64,000 nucleotides of DNA, from contig CAJXSZ010000002.1 of NCBI GenBank assembly GCA_913060815.1, forward strand, positions 62,001 to 126,000, given 5' to 3'. The notes under the pieces are model-generated. The model was not told the DNA's origin. It ran no database searches and saw only the letters and a list, made by a program, of their open reading frames with translations. A program made the position numbers and the translations under genes. This stretch comes from an uncultured Sulfitobacter sp. GTDB taxonomy: Bacteria > Pseudomonadota > Alphaproteobacteria > Rhodobacterales > Rhodobacteraceae. This document shows positions 1-8,719 of this stretch, piece by piece. The first letter of the stretch is position 1, and each line of letters starts with the position of its first letter.

Positions 1-821
1 TAGAACGGATCGGCGTCTTTTTCGGTGTAGGCGTTATCACTGGTACAGTTGGCATCAACTATTCCCATGAATTGATGCACCAGAAGAACAAGCTGGAGCG
101 ATGGATGGCCGATCTTCTTCTCGGCATGGTACTCTATTCTCACTTCCGCTCTGAGCATCTGCTGGTCCATCACCGATATGTTGGCACGCCGCGTGATCCT
201 GTCACGGCGCGGTATAATGAGGGGTTCCACCGCTATTATCCCCGCGTTTTGATTGAATGTCTGGTCAGTGGGTTTGGTGCGGAAAAAGCGATGCTGGCGC
301 GCAAGAACCTGCCATGGACAGACCGCAGCAACCCGTTCTGGCGCTACTGGGGGCTGCAGATCGGCTTCCTTATCCTCGCATTGGTCTTGGGCGGCTGGTC
401 TGGCGTGGGGTTGTTTCTGGTGCAGGCGGGTGTCGCGGTCTGGCAGCTGGAACTGGTCAACTACATTGAGCATTACGGGCTAACGCGCAAACATCTGGGC
501 GATGGAACATATGAACATGTCCAGCCACGCCATAGCTGGAACGCAGCGCAAAAGGCCTCCAATTGGCTATTGATCAACCTGCAGCGCCATTCGGACCATC
601 ACTACAAGCCCGACCGCCGCTTTGCCGTGTTGCAGAACTATGGACCAGAGGAAGCACCGCAACTTCCTTACGGCTATCCCGTGATGACTATGCTGGCGAT
701 GGTGCCGCCGCTGTGGCGCCGCGTGATGAACCCTCGGGTGCGGCAATGGCGCGCCATGTATTACCCCGAGGTCACGCAATGGCATGAGTATAACAAAGCG
801 ACGACGCCCCTGCCGCGCTAA
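1..821 (+). CDS. alkB: Alkane 1-monooxygenase (AlkB-type), C-terminal part; 5' end outside window
   Basis: Integral-membrane non-haem di-iron hydroxylase that oxidises the terminal methyl group of medium-chain alkanes with a rubredoxin electron donor (family knowledge). The frame is open from base 3, so the N-terminal third is missing. The 272 visible residues carry the histidine boxes in the right order: HELMHQ near the start, EHLLVHH, the NYIEHYGL motif and LQRHSDHH followed by the conserved P-D-R-R-F-A-V-L-Q stretch. A hydrophobic segment lies between the second box and NYIEHYGL. The AlkB-specific NYxEHYGL motif argues against a fatty-acid desaturase. No rubredoxin or regulator gene follows within the window; the next gene is an unrelated receiver protein. 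Confidence 0.93.
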   Translation, partial: ERIGVFFGVGVITGTVGINYSHELMHQKNKLERWMADLLLGMVLYSHFRSEHLLVHHRYVGTPRDPVTARYNEGFHRYYPRVLIECLVSGFGAEKAMLARKNLPWTDRSNPFWRYWGLQIGFLILALVLGGWSGVGLFLVQAGVAVWQLELVNYIEHYGLTRKHLGDGTYEHVQPRHSWNAAQKASNWLLINLQRHSDHHYKPDRRFAVLQNYGPEEAPQLPYGYPVMTMLAMVPPLWRRVMNPRVRQWRAMYYPEVTQWHEYNKATTPLPR

Positions 822-879
822 GCGCATTTTAATCCCTTTGCCGCATGTTTACCCCATAGCTTTGCAAATGGGGATTTTT

Positions 880-1302
880 ATGCAGCAGAACGCGCACGGA
901 CATCACAGCTCGGGGTCGACTTGCTTGATCGTGGAAGACAGTGCTTTTGATCAACAGATGATGGCCCGCGTTGTAGGACGGGCTGGCCCGAAGATGAACG
1001 TCAAAGTAGCCGCTACGTTACAATCAGCACGTAGCGCTCTTGCGGCAGGTAAAATCTCGCTCATTCTTCTGGACAACAATTTGCCCGACGGGATCGGTGC
1101 GGAGTTCGCGATTGAGCTGGCCGCTGATCCCGAGCTTGGCAACATTCCTGTCATCATGGTGAGTGACTGGCCAACCCCATTCATGTGGGAGAAAGCGGCC
1201 TCTGCTGGTGTCCTCTATGTAGTGAACAAGGCCGAATTTGGCGTGCGCTATGTCGATCAGGCGCTGCGCGGCCGACTGCGCAAGAAAGCGCGCCTGAACT
1301 AG
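880..1302 (+). CDS. Single-domain response regulator (CheY-like receiver)
   Basis: A 140-residue protein made almost only of a receiver domain. The acidic pocket is VEDS near residue 23, the phospho-acceptor is Asp65 in LILLDNNLPDG, and the conserved Lys is in VVNKAE near residue 120. The usual Thr/Ser switch position sits in VSD. There is no output domain, so it probably works by protein contact or in a phosphorelay. The start at 880 is chosen because GGGGA lies about 5 bases upstream; an in-frame ATG at 868 also exists. No histidine kinase is adjacent, so its partner is unknown. The short basic tail (RLRKKARLN) is unexplained. Confidence 0.85.
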   Translation: MQQNAHGHHSSGSTCLIVEDSAFDQQMMARVVGRAGPKMNVKVAATLQSARSALAAGKISLILLDNNLPDGIGAEFAIELAADPELGNIPVIMVSDWPTPFMWEKAASAGVLYVVNKAEFGVRYVDQALRGRLRKKARLN

Positions 1303-1306
1303 GCGC

Positions 1307-1334
1307 AAAAAAAGCCCCGCCATAAAGGCGGGGC
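1307..1334 (-). terminator. Rho-independent terminator for ccrM
   Basis: A perfect 8-bp GC stem (GCCCCGCC / GGCGGGGC) with a 5-base loop is followed on the minus strand by seven T residues. It lies 73 bases beyond the ccrM stop. On the plus strand there is no U-tract, so it would end the plus-strand receiver gene transcript less well. Confidence 0.85.
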
Positions 1335-1407
1335 CAAGGTGAGTGTCATCAGCGCAGTACTCATATGGAGGGTGCGGTGACACTGGCGGTGTTCGAATTT
1401 CGGGAAA

Positions 1408-2517
<1,110 letters not shown>

Positions 2518-2574
2518 TCATTGCCCGGCGAATTATTTCCGCTCGTTGCTTGAGGACCAAGATGACAAGAGAGT

Positions 2575-2612
2575 GATTCGTGGTCAATTTCTTAATTTAA
2601 TCAATCTATTAA
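2575..2612 (-). promoter_or_regulatory. Candidate ccrM control region: GANTC site and TTAA repeats
   Basis: The 107-base gap between rnhB and ccrM is AT-rich, unlike its surroundings. It holds one GANTC site (GATTC, 2575-2579) and TTAA motifs at 2592-2595, 2597-2600 and 2609-2612. CtrA sites are usually TTAA-N7-TTAA; here the closest pair is separated by 8 bases, so the match is imperfect. In Caulobacter ccrM is driven by CtrA and its leader contains GANTC sites; control here is inferred by analogy. Confidence 0.45.
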
Positions 2613-2615
2613 GAA

Positions 2616-3230
2616 TTATTCTTGCCACAAGATGTTGTGTACCGGTTTGAACAGACGTCTATGGTGTGGGGTTACGCCCAATTCTCGCAGTGCAGATATG
2701 TGTCTTTTTGATCCATATCCCATGTTCGTTTCCCAGCCATAACCGGGGTGCTGTTGCGCCAAGGACAACATGACATAATCCCGACATATTTTGGCCATAA
2801 TTGAGGCCGCCGAAATGGAGACTGAACGGGCATCGCCCTTGATGATTGTCTCGGATGGCAGCGTTAATCCGCGAGGAACCATGTTGCCATCTATCAGGCA
2901 GTAGTCAGGTGCCGTCTTGAGCCCCTCGACGGCCCGCACCATCGCGATGTGGCTGGCGCGCAAGATGTTATGCTCCTCGATTTCCTCGACCGTAGCGTGG
3001 GCAATGCTGACATCGGCCACCTCCATGATTTGCTCATAAAGCGCCTCGCGCTTTTTCTTGCTCAGCTTTTTACTGTCGTTGAGGCCATCGGGAATACGCT
3101 TAGGATCCAATACGACTGCCGCCGCAGTCACGGGACCTGCCAGCGGACCACGGCCCACCTCATCCACGCCAGCGATCCGCGTATAGCCGCGCAATTGCGC
3201 AGCGCTCTCAAATGAATAGTCAGGTTCCAT
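2616..3230 (-). CDS. rnhB: Ribonuclease HII
   Basis: Removes RNA from RNA-DNA hybrids and single ribonucleotides from duplex DNA (family knowledge). The 204-residue protein opens with the family signature AGVDEVGRGPLAGPV, which holds the first catalytic Asp-Glu pair, and has LIDGN with another metal-binding Asp near the middle. The Gly-Tyr-Gly-Ser-Lys-H stretch towards the end is also typical. The start at 3230 gives MEPDY, the usual N-terminus in relatives; in-frame ATGs at 3236 and 3266 are less likely. It is followed by ccrM on the same strand. Confidence 0.95.
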   Translation of the reverse strand: MEPDYSFESAAQLRGYTRIAGVDEVGRGPLAGPVTAAAVVLDPKRIPDGLNDSKKLSKKKREALYEQIMEVADVSIAHATVEEIEEHNILRASHIAMVRAVEGLKTAPDYCLIDGNMVPRGLTLPSETIIKGDARSVSISAASIMAKICRDYVMLSLAQQHPGYGWETNMGYGSKRHISALRELGVTPHHRRLFKPVHNILWQE

Positions 3231-3269
3231 GCCCATGGCAAAAGCGCAGACAGCGGCCCGGTGCAACAG

Positions 3270-3298
3270 AAAAGGGAGAGATGCACGAACATCTCCCC
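3270..3298 (-). terminator. Probable terminator after the exported Cys-repeat protein gene
   Basis: Read on the minus strand, GGGGAGATG pairs with CATCTCTCCC around a 6-base loop, with a small bulge, and is followed by TTTT. It lies 80 bases past the stop at 3380 and just before rnhB. Confidence 0.5.
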
Positions 3299-3309
3299 CT
3301 TCCCTTATA

Positions 3310-3338
3310 CCGTATGCGATGGGACGTACCGCATACGG
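3310..3338. repeat. Perfect 9-bp inverted repeat
   Basis: CCGTATGCG at 3310-3318 is repeated in inverse orientation at 3330-3338 (CGCATACGG) with an 11-base loop. It lies between the exported protein gene and the candidate terminator. Neither strand has a T-tract after it. It may be an RNA 3'-end hairpin or a protein-binding site. Confidence 0.5.
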
Positions 3339-3379
3339 AACCGGCGCAGTCGTGTCTTTTCAAACTGCGCCGAATAGCA

Positions 3380-3916
3380 TTAGCTCACCCCGAAACGGTA
3401 TCCGTTTTGACGCAGGCATCGTGCGGCATAGCCCATACGGGGGCCGCGCTCGGTCCTGACGCGCACACCGCAGTGCTGCGGCAAGCGGTGCACAAAGTTA
3501 TAACTACGCTCAAGGCAGCGGCGTGGCAGCATCCGGATATGACCCCTGCGCGTCTCAAAGCTACGCAGGCAGTGTTGCGGCAGGATGTTGCGGCTTACAC
3601 GGCGCGGCAGGGGTTTGGCGGGAAGTCGGCGCTCTTTATACACGTGCGCCTGCCCCTTTTGACGCTGCTTCTTGGCAGTGTGCTGCGTCTGCTTCCTGAC
3701 CTTGGGTTTTTCTTTATAGACGTGCTGGCTCACGTGACCGCGGTCTTTGTTATTGTCGTGGATAATCTTGCCCACAACAGCGAGACCCAGAATAGCAGCG
3801 ATGGCGCGAGCCGTACGCTCTTCATCCGCGAAAGCGGGTGCGGCTGTGAAAGTCGTCAACGCGACGGCAGCCGCAGTCACTGTACCAACAAAGCGGGAGT
3901 TGATTGAGAGTTTCAT
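3380..3916 (-). CDS. Exported basic protein with repeated Leu-Pro-x-x-Cys motifs
   Basis: Unrecognised 178-residue protein. Residues 1-30 form a clear Sec signal peptide ending in APAFA. A hydrophobic stretch follows at about 38-52, then a Lys/Arg/His-rich region. Four Cys occur at 116, 134, 149 and 167; the first three sit in similar contexts (LPQHC, LPRRC, LPQHC), and HVYKEK and HVYKER recur at 65 and 91, so the tail looks built from short repeats. The four Cys could form two disulfides in the periplasm. The start at 3916 has AAGGA upstream. It is monocistronic by position. Function unknown. Confidence 0.75.
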   Translation of the reverse strand: MKLSINSRFVGTVTAAAVALTTFTAAPAFADEERTARAIAAILGLAVVGKIIHDNNKDRGHVSQHVYKEKPKVRKQTQHTAKKQRQKGQAHVYKERRLPAKPLPRRVSRNILPQHCLRSFETRRGHIRMLPRRCLERSYNFVHRLPQHCGVRVRTERGPRMGYAARCLRQNGYRFGVS

Positions 3917-4033
3917 ATTGTGATCCTTTTTGGGTTCAAGCGCTGCACACAAAGTGCACGCAGCGGTATGGGATCAATCTGGTGCGGCGCCGCTCAGACA
4001 GGCAATAACAGTGGATTGTTATCAGATAGCGAA

Positions 4034-4062
4034 CCATCGGCTGGCGATGGATATTGTATATC
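4034..4062. promoter_or_regulatory. Palindromes upstream of the 4090 gene (possible operator)
   Basis: Two perfect short inverted repeats abut: CCATCG-gctgg-CGATGG (4034-4050) and GATAT-tgt-ATATC (4050-4062). They lie 28-56 bases before the ATG at 4090, where a promoter is expected. Function is inferred only from position and symmetry. Confidence 0.25.
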
Positions 4063-4089
4063 AATCGAGAAAACCGCATCTTCAAATCC

Positions 4090-4380
4090 ATGAAAAACGT
4101 ACGCCTTATCCTAAGCGCCGCTTTGCTGGTCGCCTTTACCAGTCCTGCGTTTGCCGCAGACTGCTATGCCGACTACAAAGCAAAACAGGACAATCCCCTC
4201 CGCCTGCACTACGGTGTTGCGCAGATTTCGGGACAATGCAGCAAAGCTGCAGCGCGCACCCAGTTGTCCCAGCGTCTAGCAGCACGTGGCTGGACCCTCT
4301 TAAACGTCGTTTCGGTTTTCGGGCCTGACGGGCTTTCACAAAGGAAAGATAGTGCCGGATCAAATTTCCTCCGCTTCTGA
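4090..4380 (+). CDS. Small exported two-cysteine protein
   Basis: Unrecognised 96-residue protein. Residues 1-22 are a signal peptide ending in SPAFA, before mature ADCYADYK. The mature part has two Cys, about 27 residues apart, and ends in a hydrophobic stretch (GWTLLNVVSVFGPDG). This suggests a small periplasmic protein with one disulfide. The downstream membrane protein gene starts 29 bases before this gene ends, so the two are probably co-transcribed and may work together. The ATG at 4090 is preferred to an upstream in-frame ATG at 4054 because it begins the signal peptide. Confidence 0.75.
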   Translation: MKNVRLILSAALLVAFTSPAFAADCYADYKAKQDNPLRLHYGVAQISGQCSKAAARTQLSQRLAARGWTLLNVVSVFGPDGLSQRKDSAGSNFLRF

Positions 4381-5056
4381 TGTGCGCCGTAGCGGAGGGC
4401 GATTGATCGCTCTTGGCATTTGTGCGGTGGCGGCTCTGCTCGTGATCGGGGCGATTGTAATGTTCTGGGCGCTGCCCGATGCGAATGCATTCAATGCGCG
4501 GGTTGAGCGAATATTTATTGAGAACGATACGCTTACGTCTCCTTCCGAGATCAAGCTGCTGGAGATACTTGCACAGTCTGGTACGGCGTTCTCCGACACG
4601 CTGACCAACTACCGCGTGTTGATTGGCGTCCTGCTCATCTTTGCCGCGGCGATGCTGGTCGCGGCGGTCGTCTTTCTTATGCTGCTTGTCCTGATGAACC
4701 GCCGCATGGCCCAGATTGAGCGAACGGGCATTCAGGTCTCCTCCCTTTTGATCAGCCGCGAAGAGAATAAGGTCTACCTCAACAACCTCGGCTTTTCACT
4801 CACCCCTGCGGCGATGGAGACACTGGCCGTGCTGGCCGAGGCGCGGATGGACGATGACGTCATGTCAGGTTCCGAGATTGAGGGCGTCATATCTGGACGC
4901 TCTGCGGCTGACTGTGACGAAGCCGCAGGGGCCACGCGGATCAAACGTCTGCGTGATACGTTAGGCAACCAGCTCGTCAGCGAACTGCTTGTCAAAAACA
5001 TCGCGCGGCGGGGCTATATGCTGGCGATTGATAAAGACGTGATAAAGGTGCTTTAG
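4352..5056 (+). CDS. Two-pass membrane protein with winged-helix-like C-terminal domain
   Basis: A 234-residue protein with a GTG start preceded by AAGGAAAG at a good distance. Membrane segments are at about 17-40 and 88-116, separated by a loop likely to face the periplasm. The C-terminal part (about 130-234) resembles a winged-helix DNA-binding domain of the OmpR type: a short strand, helices with TPAAMETLAVLAE, then RIKRLRDTLGNQL as a possible recognition helix and ARRGYMLAID as the wing hairpin. If so, it is a membrane-bound transcription regulator, with the domain order reversed from ToxR/CadC (anchor first). The domain call is by eye. It overlaps the exported small protein gene by 29 bases. 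Confidence 0.7.
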   Translation: MPDQISSASDVRRSGGRLIALGICAVAALLVIGAIVMFWALPDANAFNARVERIFIENDTLTSPSEIKLLEILAQSGTAFSDTLTNYRVLIGVLLIFAAAMLVAAVVFLMLLVLMNRRMAQIERTGIQVSSLLISREENKVYLNNLGFSLTPAAMETLAVLAEARMDDDVMSGSEIEGVISGRSAADCDEAAGATRIKRLRDTLGNQLVSELLVKNIARRGYMLAIDKDVIKVL

Positions 5057-5111
5057 CGCCAATATTTGCGAACGACTCGCAAAAGTCAGATCGCGCCCTT
5101 ATATTTTAAGC

Positions 5112-5594
5112 ATGAACAGACGTGAATTCACCGCTTCGTTGGGCGCGCTCTCGGGTGCCGCTGCTATGCCACTCTCAGCTCTACCCGCTGCTGCGGCTGC
5201 AACGCCAGTCTTCTCCTCTGCGACATATGCGTGGGCAAAACTGATTGTGCAGGCGCAGGCAAAAGCCGACCCTGCGTTTTTGGCGAGGTATCTGAAACTG
5301 CAGCCAGACGTGGCGCAGTCCTTGTTCAATACGCTTATCCGTGACGGCGTTTTGCGCGCTACGGGAAGTGCAGGCGTCGCACATGCTGTGAAACCGTTAT
5401 CTACAGTCACACAGCGACCAACAACCAAGGCTGTCCACCAGCAGGCTCGAAACGCGTTGAAGCAGGTTTGGGAAGATACGCGGCCTCTGGTCAAAGAGGA
5501 ACGTCCAGCGCTAGAGTGCGGCGACACTGTTGAAAAGGAAGCCGCAGATGCCCGCCCCCCTGAACCCGTTCAAGAAAGCCCTCGCCGAGGGTAA
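5112..5594 (+). CDS. Small protein with twin-arginine signal peptide
   Basis: Unrecognised 160-residue protein. It opens with NRREFTASLGALSGAAAM, a Tat export signal, followed by an Ala-rich region to about residue 30. The mature part is short and polar with no cofactor motif visible; the segment around KLIVQAQAKADPAFLARYL is helical and amphipathic. Its 3' end overlaps the aldolase gene by 47 bases in another frame, suggesting the C-terminal tail (PPEPVQESPRRG) is poorly constrained. A Tat signal normally means folding or cofactor loading in the cytoplasm, but none is apparent here. Confidence 0.65.
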   Translation: MNRREFTASLGALSGAAAMPLSALPAAAAATPVFSSATYAWAKLIVQAQAKADPAFLARYLKLQPDVAQSLFNTLIRDGVLRATGSAGVAHAVKPLSTVTQRPTTKAVHQQARNALKQVWEDTRPLVKEERPALECGDTVEKEAADARPPEPVQESPRRG

Positions 5595-6324
5595 GTTGCA
5601 GTTTGGCTGCTGGCTGGGGTTGGCCGATGCCTTCTCCGCCGAATTGATGGGACAGGCTGGCTTTGACTGGCTCGTGGTGGATGGAGAGCATGGGCCAAAT
5701 GACCTGCGCTCGATCTTGTCGCAATTGCAGGTGCTGGCCGCCACCGATGCGCACCCTGTTGTGCGCCTGCCCGTTGGCGAAACCTATATGATCAAACAAG
5801 TGCTAGATGCAGGCGCGCAGACTGTTTTGGTGCCCATGGTCGAAAGTGCCGATCAGGCCCGCCAGCTGGTCCGCGACGTAACCTACCCCCCGCATGGCGA
5901 CCGTGGTGTGGGCTACGCGCTCACGCGGGCGTCACGGTTCAGTACGATTGCAGATTACGGCACCACGGCGGATGCGCAGATTTGCCTGCTGGTGCAGGTG
6001 GAAAACCTAAAAGGGCTTGCTGCGCTGGATGACATCTTGGCGGTGGATGGTGTGGACGGAGTATTCATCGGACCTGCTGATCTGGCAGCGGACATGGGCC
6101 ATATGGGCAATGCCGCGCACGCCGAAGTGCAGGCAGCGATTATGGACGCGCTACGGAGGATCAAAGCCGCAGGCAAAGCGCCCGGAATTTTGTCGACCCG
6201 CGACGAGATGACAAATGACTCCATCGCCGCTGGGGCGCAATTCGTTGCTGTGGGAGCAGACGTTCTGTTACTGGGCCAAGCCGCGCGTGCGCTTGCCAAA
6301 AAGTGGCAAGCGACCAAAGGGTAA
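5548..6324 (+). CDS. hpaI: HpcH/HpaI family aldolase (4-hydroxy-2-oxoheptanedioate aldolase type)
   Basis: Class II, metal-dependent aldolase that cleaves 4-hydroxy-2-oxo acids to pyruvate and an aldehyde; HpaI acts in homoprotocatechuate breakdown (family knowledge). The 258-residue TIM barrel shows VVDGEHGPND near residue 45 (catalytic His), the Arg in VVRLPVG, the metal-binding Glu in QVEN and the GPADLAADMG motif with the metal-binding Asp. The start at 5548 has AAGGAAGC upstream; the in-frame ATG at 5530 lacks this. No other homoprotocatechuate genes are present, so the true substrate may differ. The MFS gene follows 7 bases after the stop, suggesting an uptake-and-cleavage pair. Confidence 0.88.
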   Translation: MPAPLNPFKKALAEGKLQFGCWLGLADAFSAELMGQAGFDWLVVDGEHGPNDLRSILSQLQVLAATDAHPVVRLPVGETYMIKQVLDAGAQTVLVPMVESADQARQLVRDVTYPPHGDRGVGYALTRASRFSTIADYGTTADAQICLLVQVENLKGLAALDDILAVDGVDGVFIGPADLAADMGHMGNAAHAEVQAAIMDALRRIKAAGKAPGILSTRDEMTNDSIAAGAQFVAVGADVLLLGQAARALAKKWQATKG

Positions 6325-6331
6325 TTTTCAC

Positions 6332-7516
6332 ATGAATACGGGCATCGCCCTTCTCGCTTTCGCCTATGTGCTGAGCCAGTTCTTTCGCGCCTTTCTGGCT
6401 GTGCTCAGCCCGTTCCTTGGCGCAGATATTGGTGCGTCACCCGAAGATCTCGCGTTTGCGTCTGGGCTGTGGTTTCTCACTTTTGCCGCGATGCAGCCCC
6501 CCATCGGCTGGGCGCTGGACACCATAGGGCCGCGGCGCACAGCGGCTGTTCTGCTGTTGCTGGGCGGCGGTGGCGGTGCAGCAGTCTTTGCGCTGGCGAC
6601 AGCGCCGATTCACGTCACCATCGCGATGGGTTTGATCGGCATCGGCTGTGCGCCCGTCCTGATGGCCAGCTACTATATCTTTGCGCTGGAACACCCGCCC
6701 GCGCGCTTTGCCACGCTCGCCGCGTTGATGGTTGTCGTGGGCATGCTTGGCAATCTGGTTGCGTCATACCCCATGACTTTGGCCGCCGAGACGATGGGCT
6801 GGCGCGCGGCTCTATGGGGGCTGGCCGCAATGTCGACGGCCACCGCGCTGGGCATCTGGGCGCTTGTCCGCGACCCAGCAAAAGCCGCCGACGGCGCAAA
6901 AGGAAGCTTTCTGGATGTGCTGAAAATTCGCGCGCTCTGGTTCATCTTCCCCCTGATGCTGGTCAGCTATGCCGAAGTCGGCGCGCTGCGCGGCCTCTGG
7001 ATCGGGCCCTATCTTACAGAAGTCTTCCGTGCCGAGCCGCGTGTCATCGGGCAGGCGACTTTGGCAATGGGTCTGGCCATGGTCGTGGGGCCGCTGATGT
7101 ACGGCCCGCTCGACCGTATCCTGAACACACGAAAATGGGTAATCTTTGCGGGCAGTGCGCTGGTCCTTGGCGCAACAGTCATATTGTTTTTCACGGCCGA
7201 TACGTCCGTTTTGTGGGTCACAGCCCTGATGTGCCTCATCGCCTTCTTCGGCTCGACGTACCCCGCGATCATGTCACACGGCCGCAGCTTCCTCCCTCCG
7301 CATCTGGTCGGGCGGGGTGTGACCATGCTCAACCTTTGCTCCATCGGCGGGGTCGGGATTGCGCAATTTGTGACTGGGCGAATCTATGCCGCGAACACGC
7401 CTGCCAAATATGAGTCGCTGCCGTTTGCGATGATCTTTCTGTTCTTTGCCGCAGCACTTGCAGTCGGATTGGTGATTTATCTCTTCTCTACCGACACCAA
7501 ACCAGACAGCGCCTGA
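6332..7516 (+). CDS. MFS transporter
   Basis: A 394-residue carrier with about 12 hydrophobic segments. The cytoplasmic loop between helices 2 and 3 reads GWALDTIGPRRTA, a version of the MFS GxxxDRxGRR motif, with a second weaker copy (GPLDRILNTRKW) in the C-terminal half. It starts 7 bases after the aldolase stop, so the two are probably one operon and the carrier may import the aldolase substrate or its precursor; this is inference. The long in-frame extension back to 6215 lies inside the aldolase gene and is rejected. Confidence 0.85.
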   Translation: MNTGIALLAFAYVLSQFFRAFLAVLSPFLGADIGASPEDLAFASGLWFLTFAAMQPPIGWALDTIGPRRTAAVLLLLGGGGGAAVFALATAPIHVTIAMGLIGIGCAPVLMASYYIFALEHPPARFATLAALMVVVGMLGNLVASYPMTLAAETMGWRAALWGLAAMSTATALGIWALVRDPAKAADGAKGSFLDVLKIRALWFIFPLMLVSYAEVGALRGLWIGPYLTEVFRAEPRVIGQATLAMGLAMVVGPLMYGPLDRILNTRKWVIFAGSALVLGATVILFFTADTSVLWVTALMCLIAFFGSTYPAIMSHGRSFLPPHLVGRGVTMLNLCSIGGVGIAQFVTGRIYAANTPAKYESLPFAMIFLFFAAALAVGLVIYLFSTDTKPDSA

Positions 7517-7592
7517 GCCTGTGCCCTTTCCATAAGGGAAAAAGCGGTATAACTGCACATCACCCTCAATCTTATATTCTGGAGTAAACGAG

Positions 7593-8615
7593 ATGGGTTA
7601 TCGCGTCGTGATCGTGGGGGCCACTGGTAATGTGGGCCGCGAAATGCTGAACATTCTGGCCGAGCGTCAGTTTCCTGCGGACGAGCTTGCCGTGTTGGCC
7701 AGCCGGCGTTCGCTGGGCACTGAAGTGAGCTTTGGTGAGAAGACGCTCAAGACGAAGGACCTTGATACGTTTGACTTTACGGGCTGGGATATGGCGCTTT
7801 TCGCTGTCGGCTCGGAAGCGACTAAGAAATATGCGCCCATCGCTGCCAAGCAAGGCTGTGTGGTGATCGATAACTCCTCGCTCTACCGCTATGACGCGGA
7901 TATTCCGCTGATCGTGCCCGAGGTGAACCCCGAAGCGGTTCACAAGTATTCCAATAAGAACATCATCGCCAATCCCAACTGCTCGACAGCGCAGATGGTT
8001 GTAGCACTCAAGCCGCTGCACGACCGCGCCACGATCAAGCGGGTGGTGGTCAGCACCTATCAGTCCGTCTCGGGCGCTGGCAAAGAGGGTGCGGATGAGC
8101 TTTGGGATCAGACCAAGAGCATCTACAATCCCGTCAACGATGTGCCACCGAACAAGTTTCAAAAGCAGATCGCGTTTAACGTGATCCCGCAGATCGACGT
8201 GTTTATGGACAGCGGCGACACAAAAGAAGAATGGAAGATGGTCGTCGAGACTAAGAAGATCGTTGATCCGAAGATCAAGGTCACCGCAACCTGCGTGCGC
8301 GTGCCTGTTTTCGTCGGTCACTCCGAATCCATCAACATCGAGTTTGAAGACCACCTCGACGAGAATGAAGCCCGCGACATCCTGCGCGAAGCGCCTGGCG
8401 TGATGGTGATCGATAAACGTGAGGCGGGCGGCTATGTCACGCCCATCGAATGCGTCGGTGATTTCGCGACCTTCATCAGCCGCATCCGTCAGGACAGCAC
8501 GATCGACAACGGCATCAACCTGTGGTGCGTCTCTGACAACCTGCGCAAAGGTGCTGCGCTCAATGCGGTGCAAATCGCCGAGCTGTTGGGCCGAGAGTGT
8601 CTCAAGAAGGGCTGA
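7593..8615 (+). CDS. asd: Aspartate-semialdehyde dehydrogenase
   Basis: Reduces aspartyl phosphate to aspartate semialdehyde with NADPH, the branch point for lysine/diaminopimelate, threonine and methionine synthesis (family knowledge). The 340-residue protein has the N-terminal nucleotide motif VGATGNVGREM, the catalytic Cys in NPNCSTAQM near residue 132, and the SGAGKEG segment. Length and motifs match the bacterial family. It stands alone, 76 bases after the MFS gene and ahead of a strong terminator. Confidence 0.97.
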   Translation: MGYRVVIVGATGNVGREMLNILAERQFPADELAVLASRRSLGTEVSFGEKTLKTKDLDTFDFTGWDMALFAVGSEATKKYAPIAAKQGCVVIDNSSLYRYDADIPLIVPEVNPEAVHKYSNKNIIANPNCSTAQMVVALKPLHDRATIKRVVVSTYQSVSGAGKEGADELWDQTKSIYNPVNDVPPNKFQKQIAFNVIPQIDVFMDSGDTKEEWKMVVETKKIVDPKIKVTATCVRVPVFVGHSESINIEFEDHLDENEARDILREAPGVMVIDKREAGGYVTPIECVGDFATFISRIRQDSTIDNGINLWCVSDNLRKGAALNAVQIAELLGRECLKKG

Positions 8616-8639
8616 TTTCCGCCCATACGCGAAATCCAG

Positions 8640-8667
8640 AGGGGTGCCTGAAAGGGTGCCCCTTTTT
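8640..8667 (+). terminator. Rho-independent terminator after asd
   Basis: A 10-bp stem (AGGGGTGCCT / GGGTGCCCCT, with three G-T pairs) closes on a GAAA tetraloop and is followed directly by TTTTT. It lies 25 bases past the asd stop. Confidence 0.85.
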
Positions 8668-8719
8668 CTTTGGGGCCCACCGAGGCATGCTGCTGCCTGA
8701 ATAAAAGGATCAGATACCC

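Noticed and set aside
1342-1384. 7-bp inverted repeat AGTGTCA/TGACACT
   Set aside because: Arms are 29 bases apart and give no clear hairpin or known site.
6469-7413. 314-codon open frame on the plus strand
   Set aside because: Out of frame inside the MFS gene; its peptide is Arg/Cys-rich without membrane segments.
7517-7592. Possible terminator after the MFS gene (CCCTT/AAGGG)
   Set aside because: Only a 5-bp stem with A-rich sequence following; too weak to call.
7572-8573. 333-codon open frame on the minus strand
   Set aside because: Antisense to asd, which has all family motifs.
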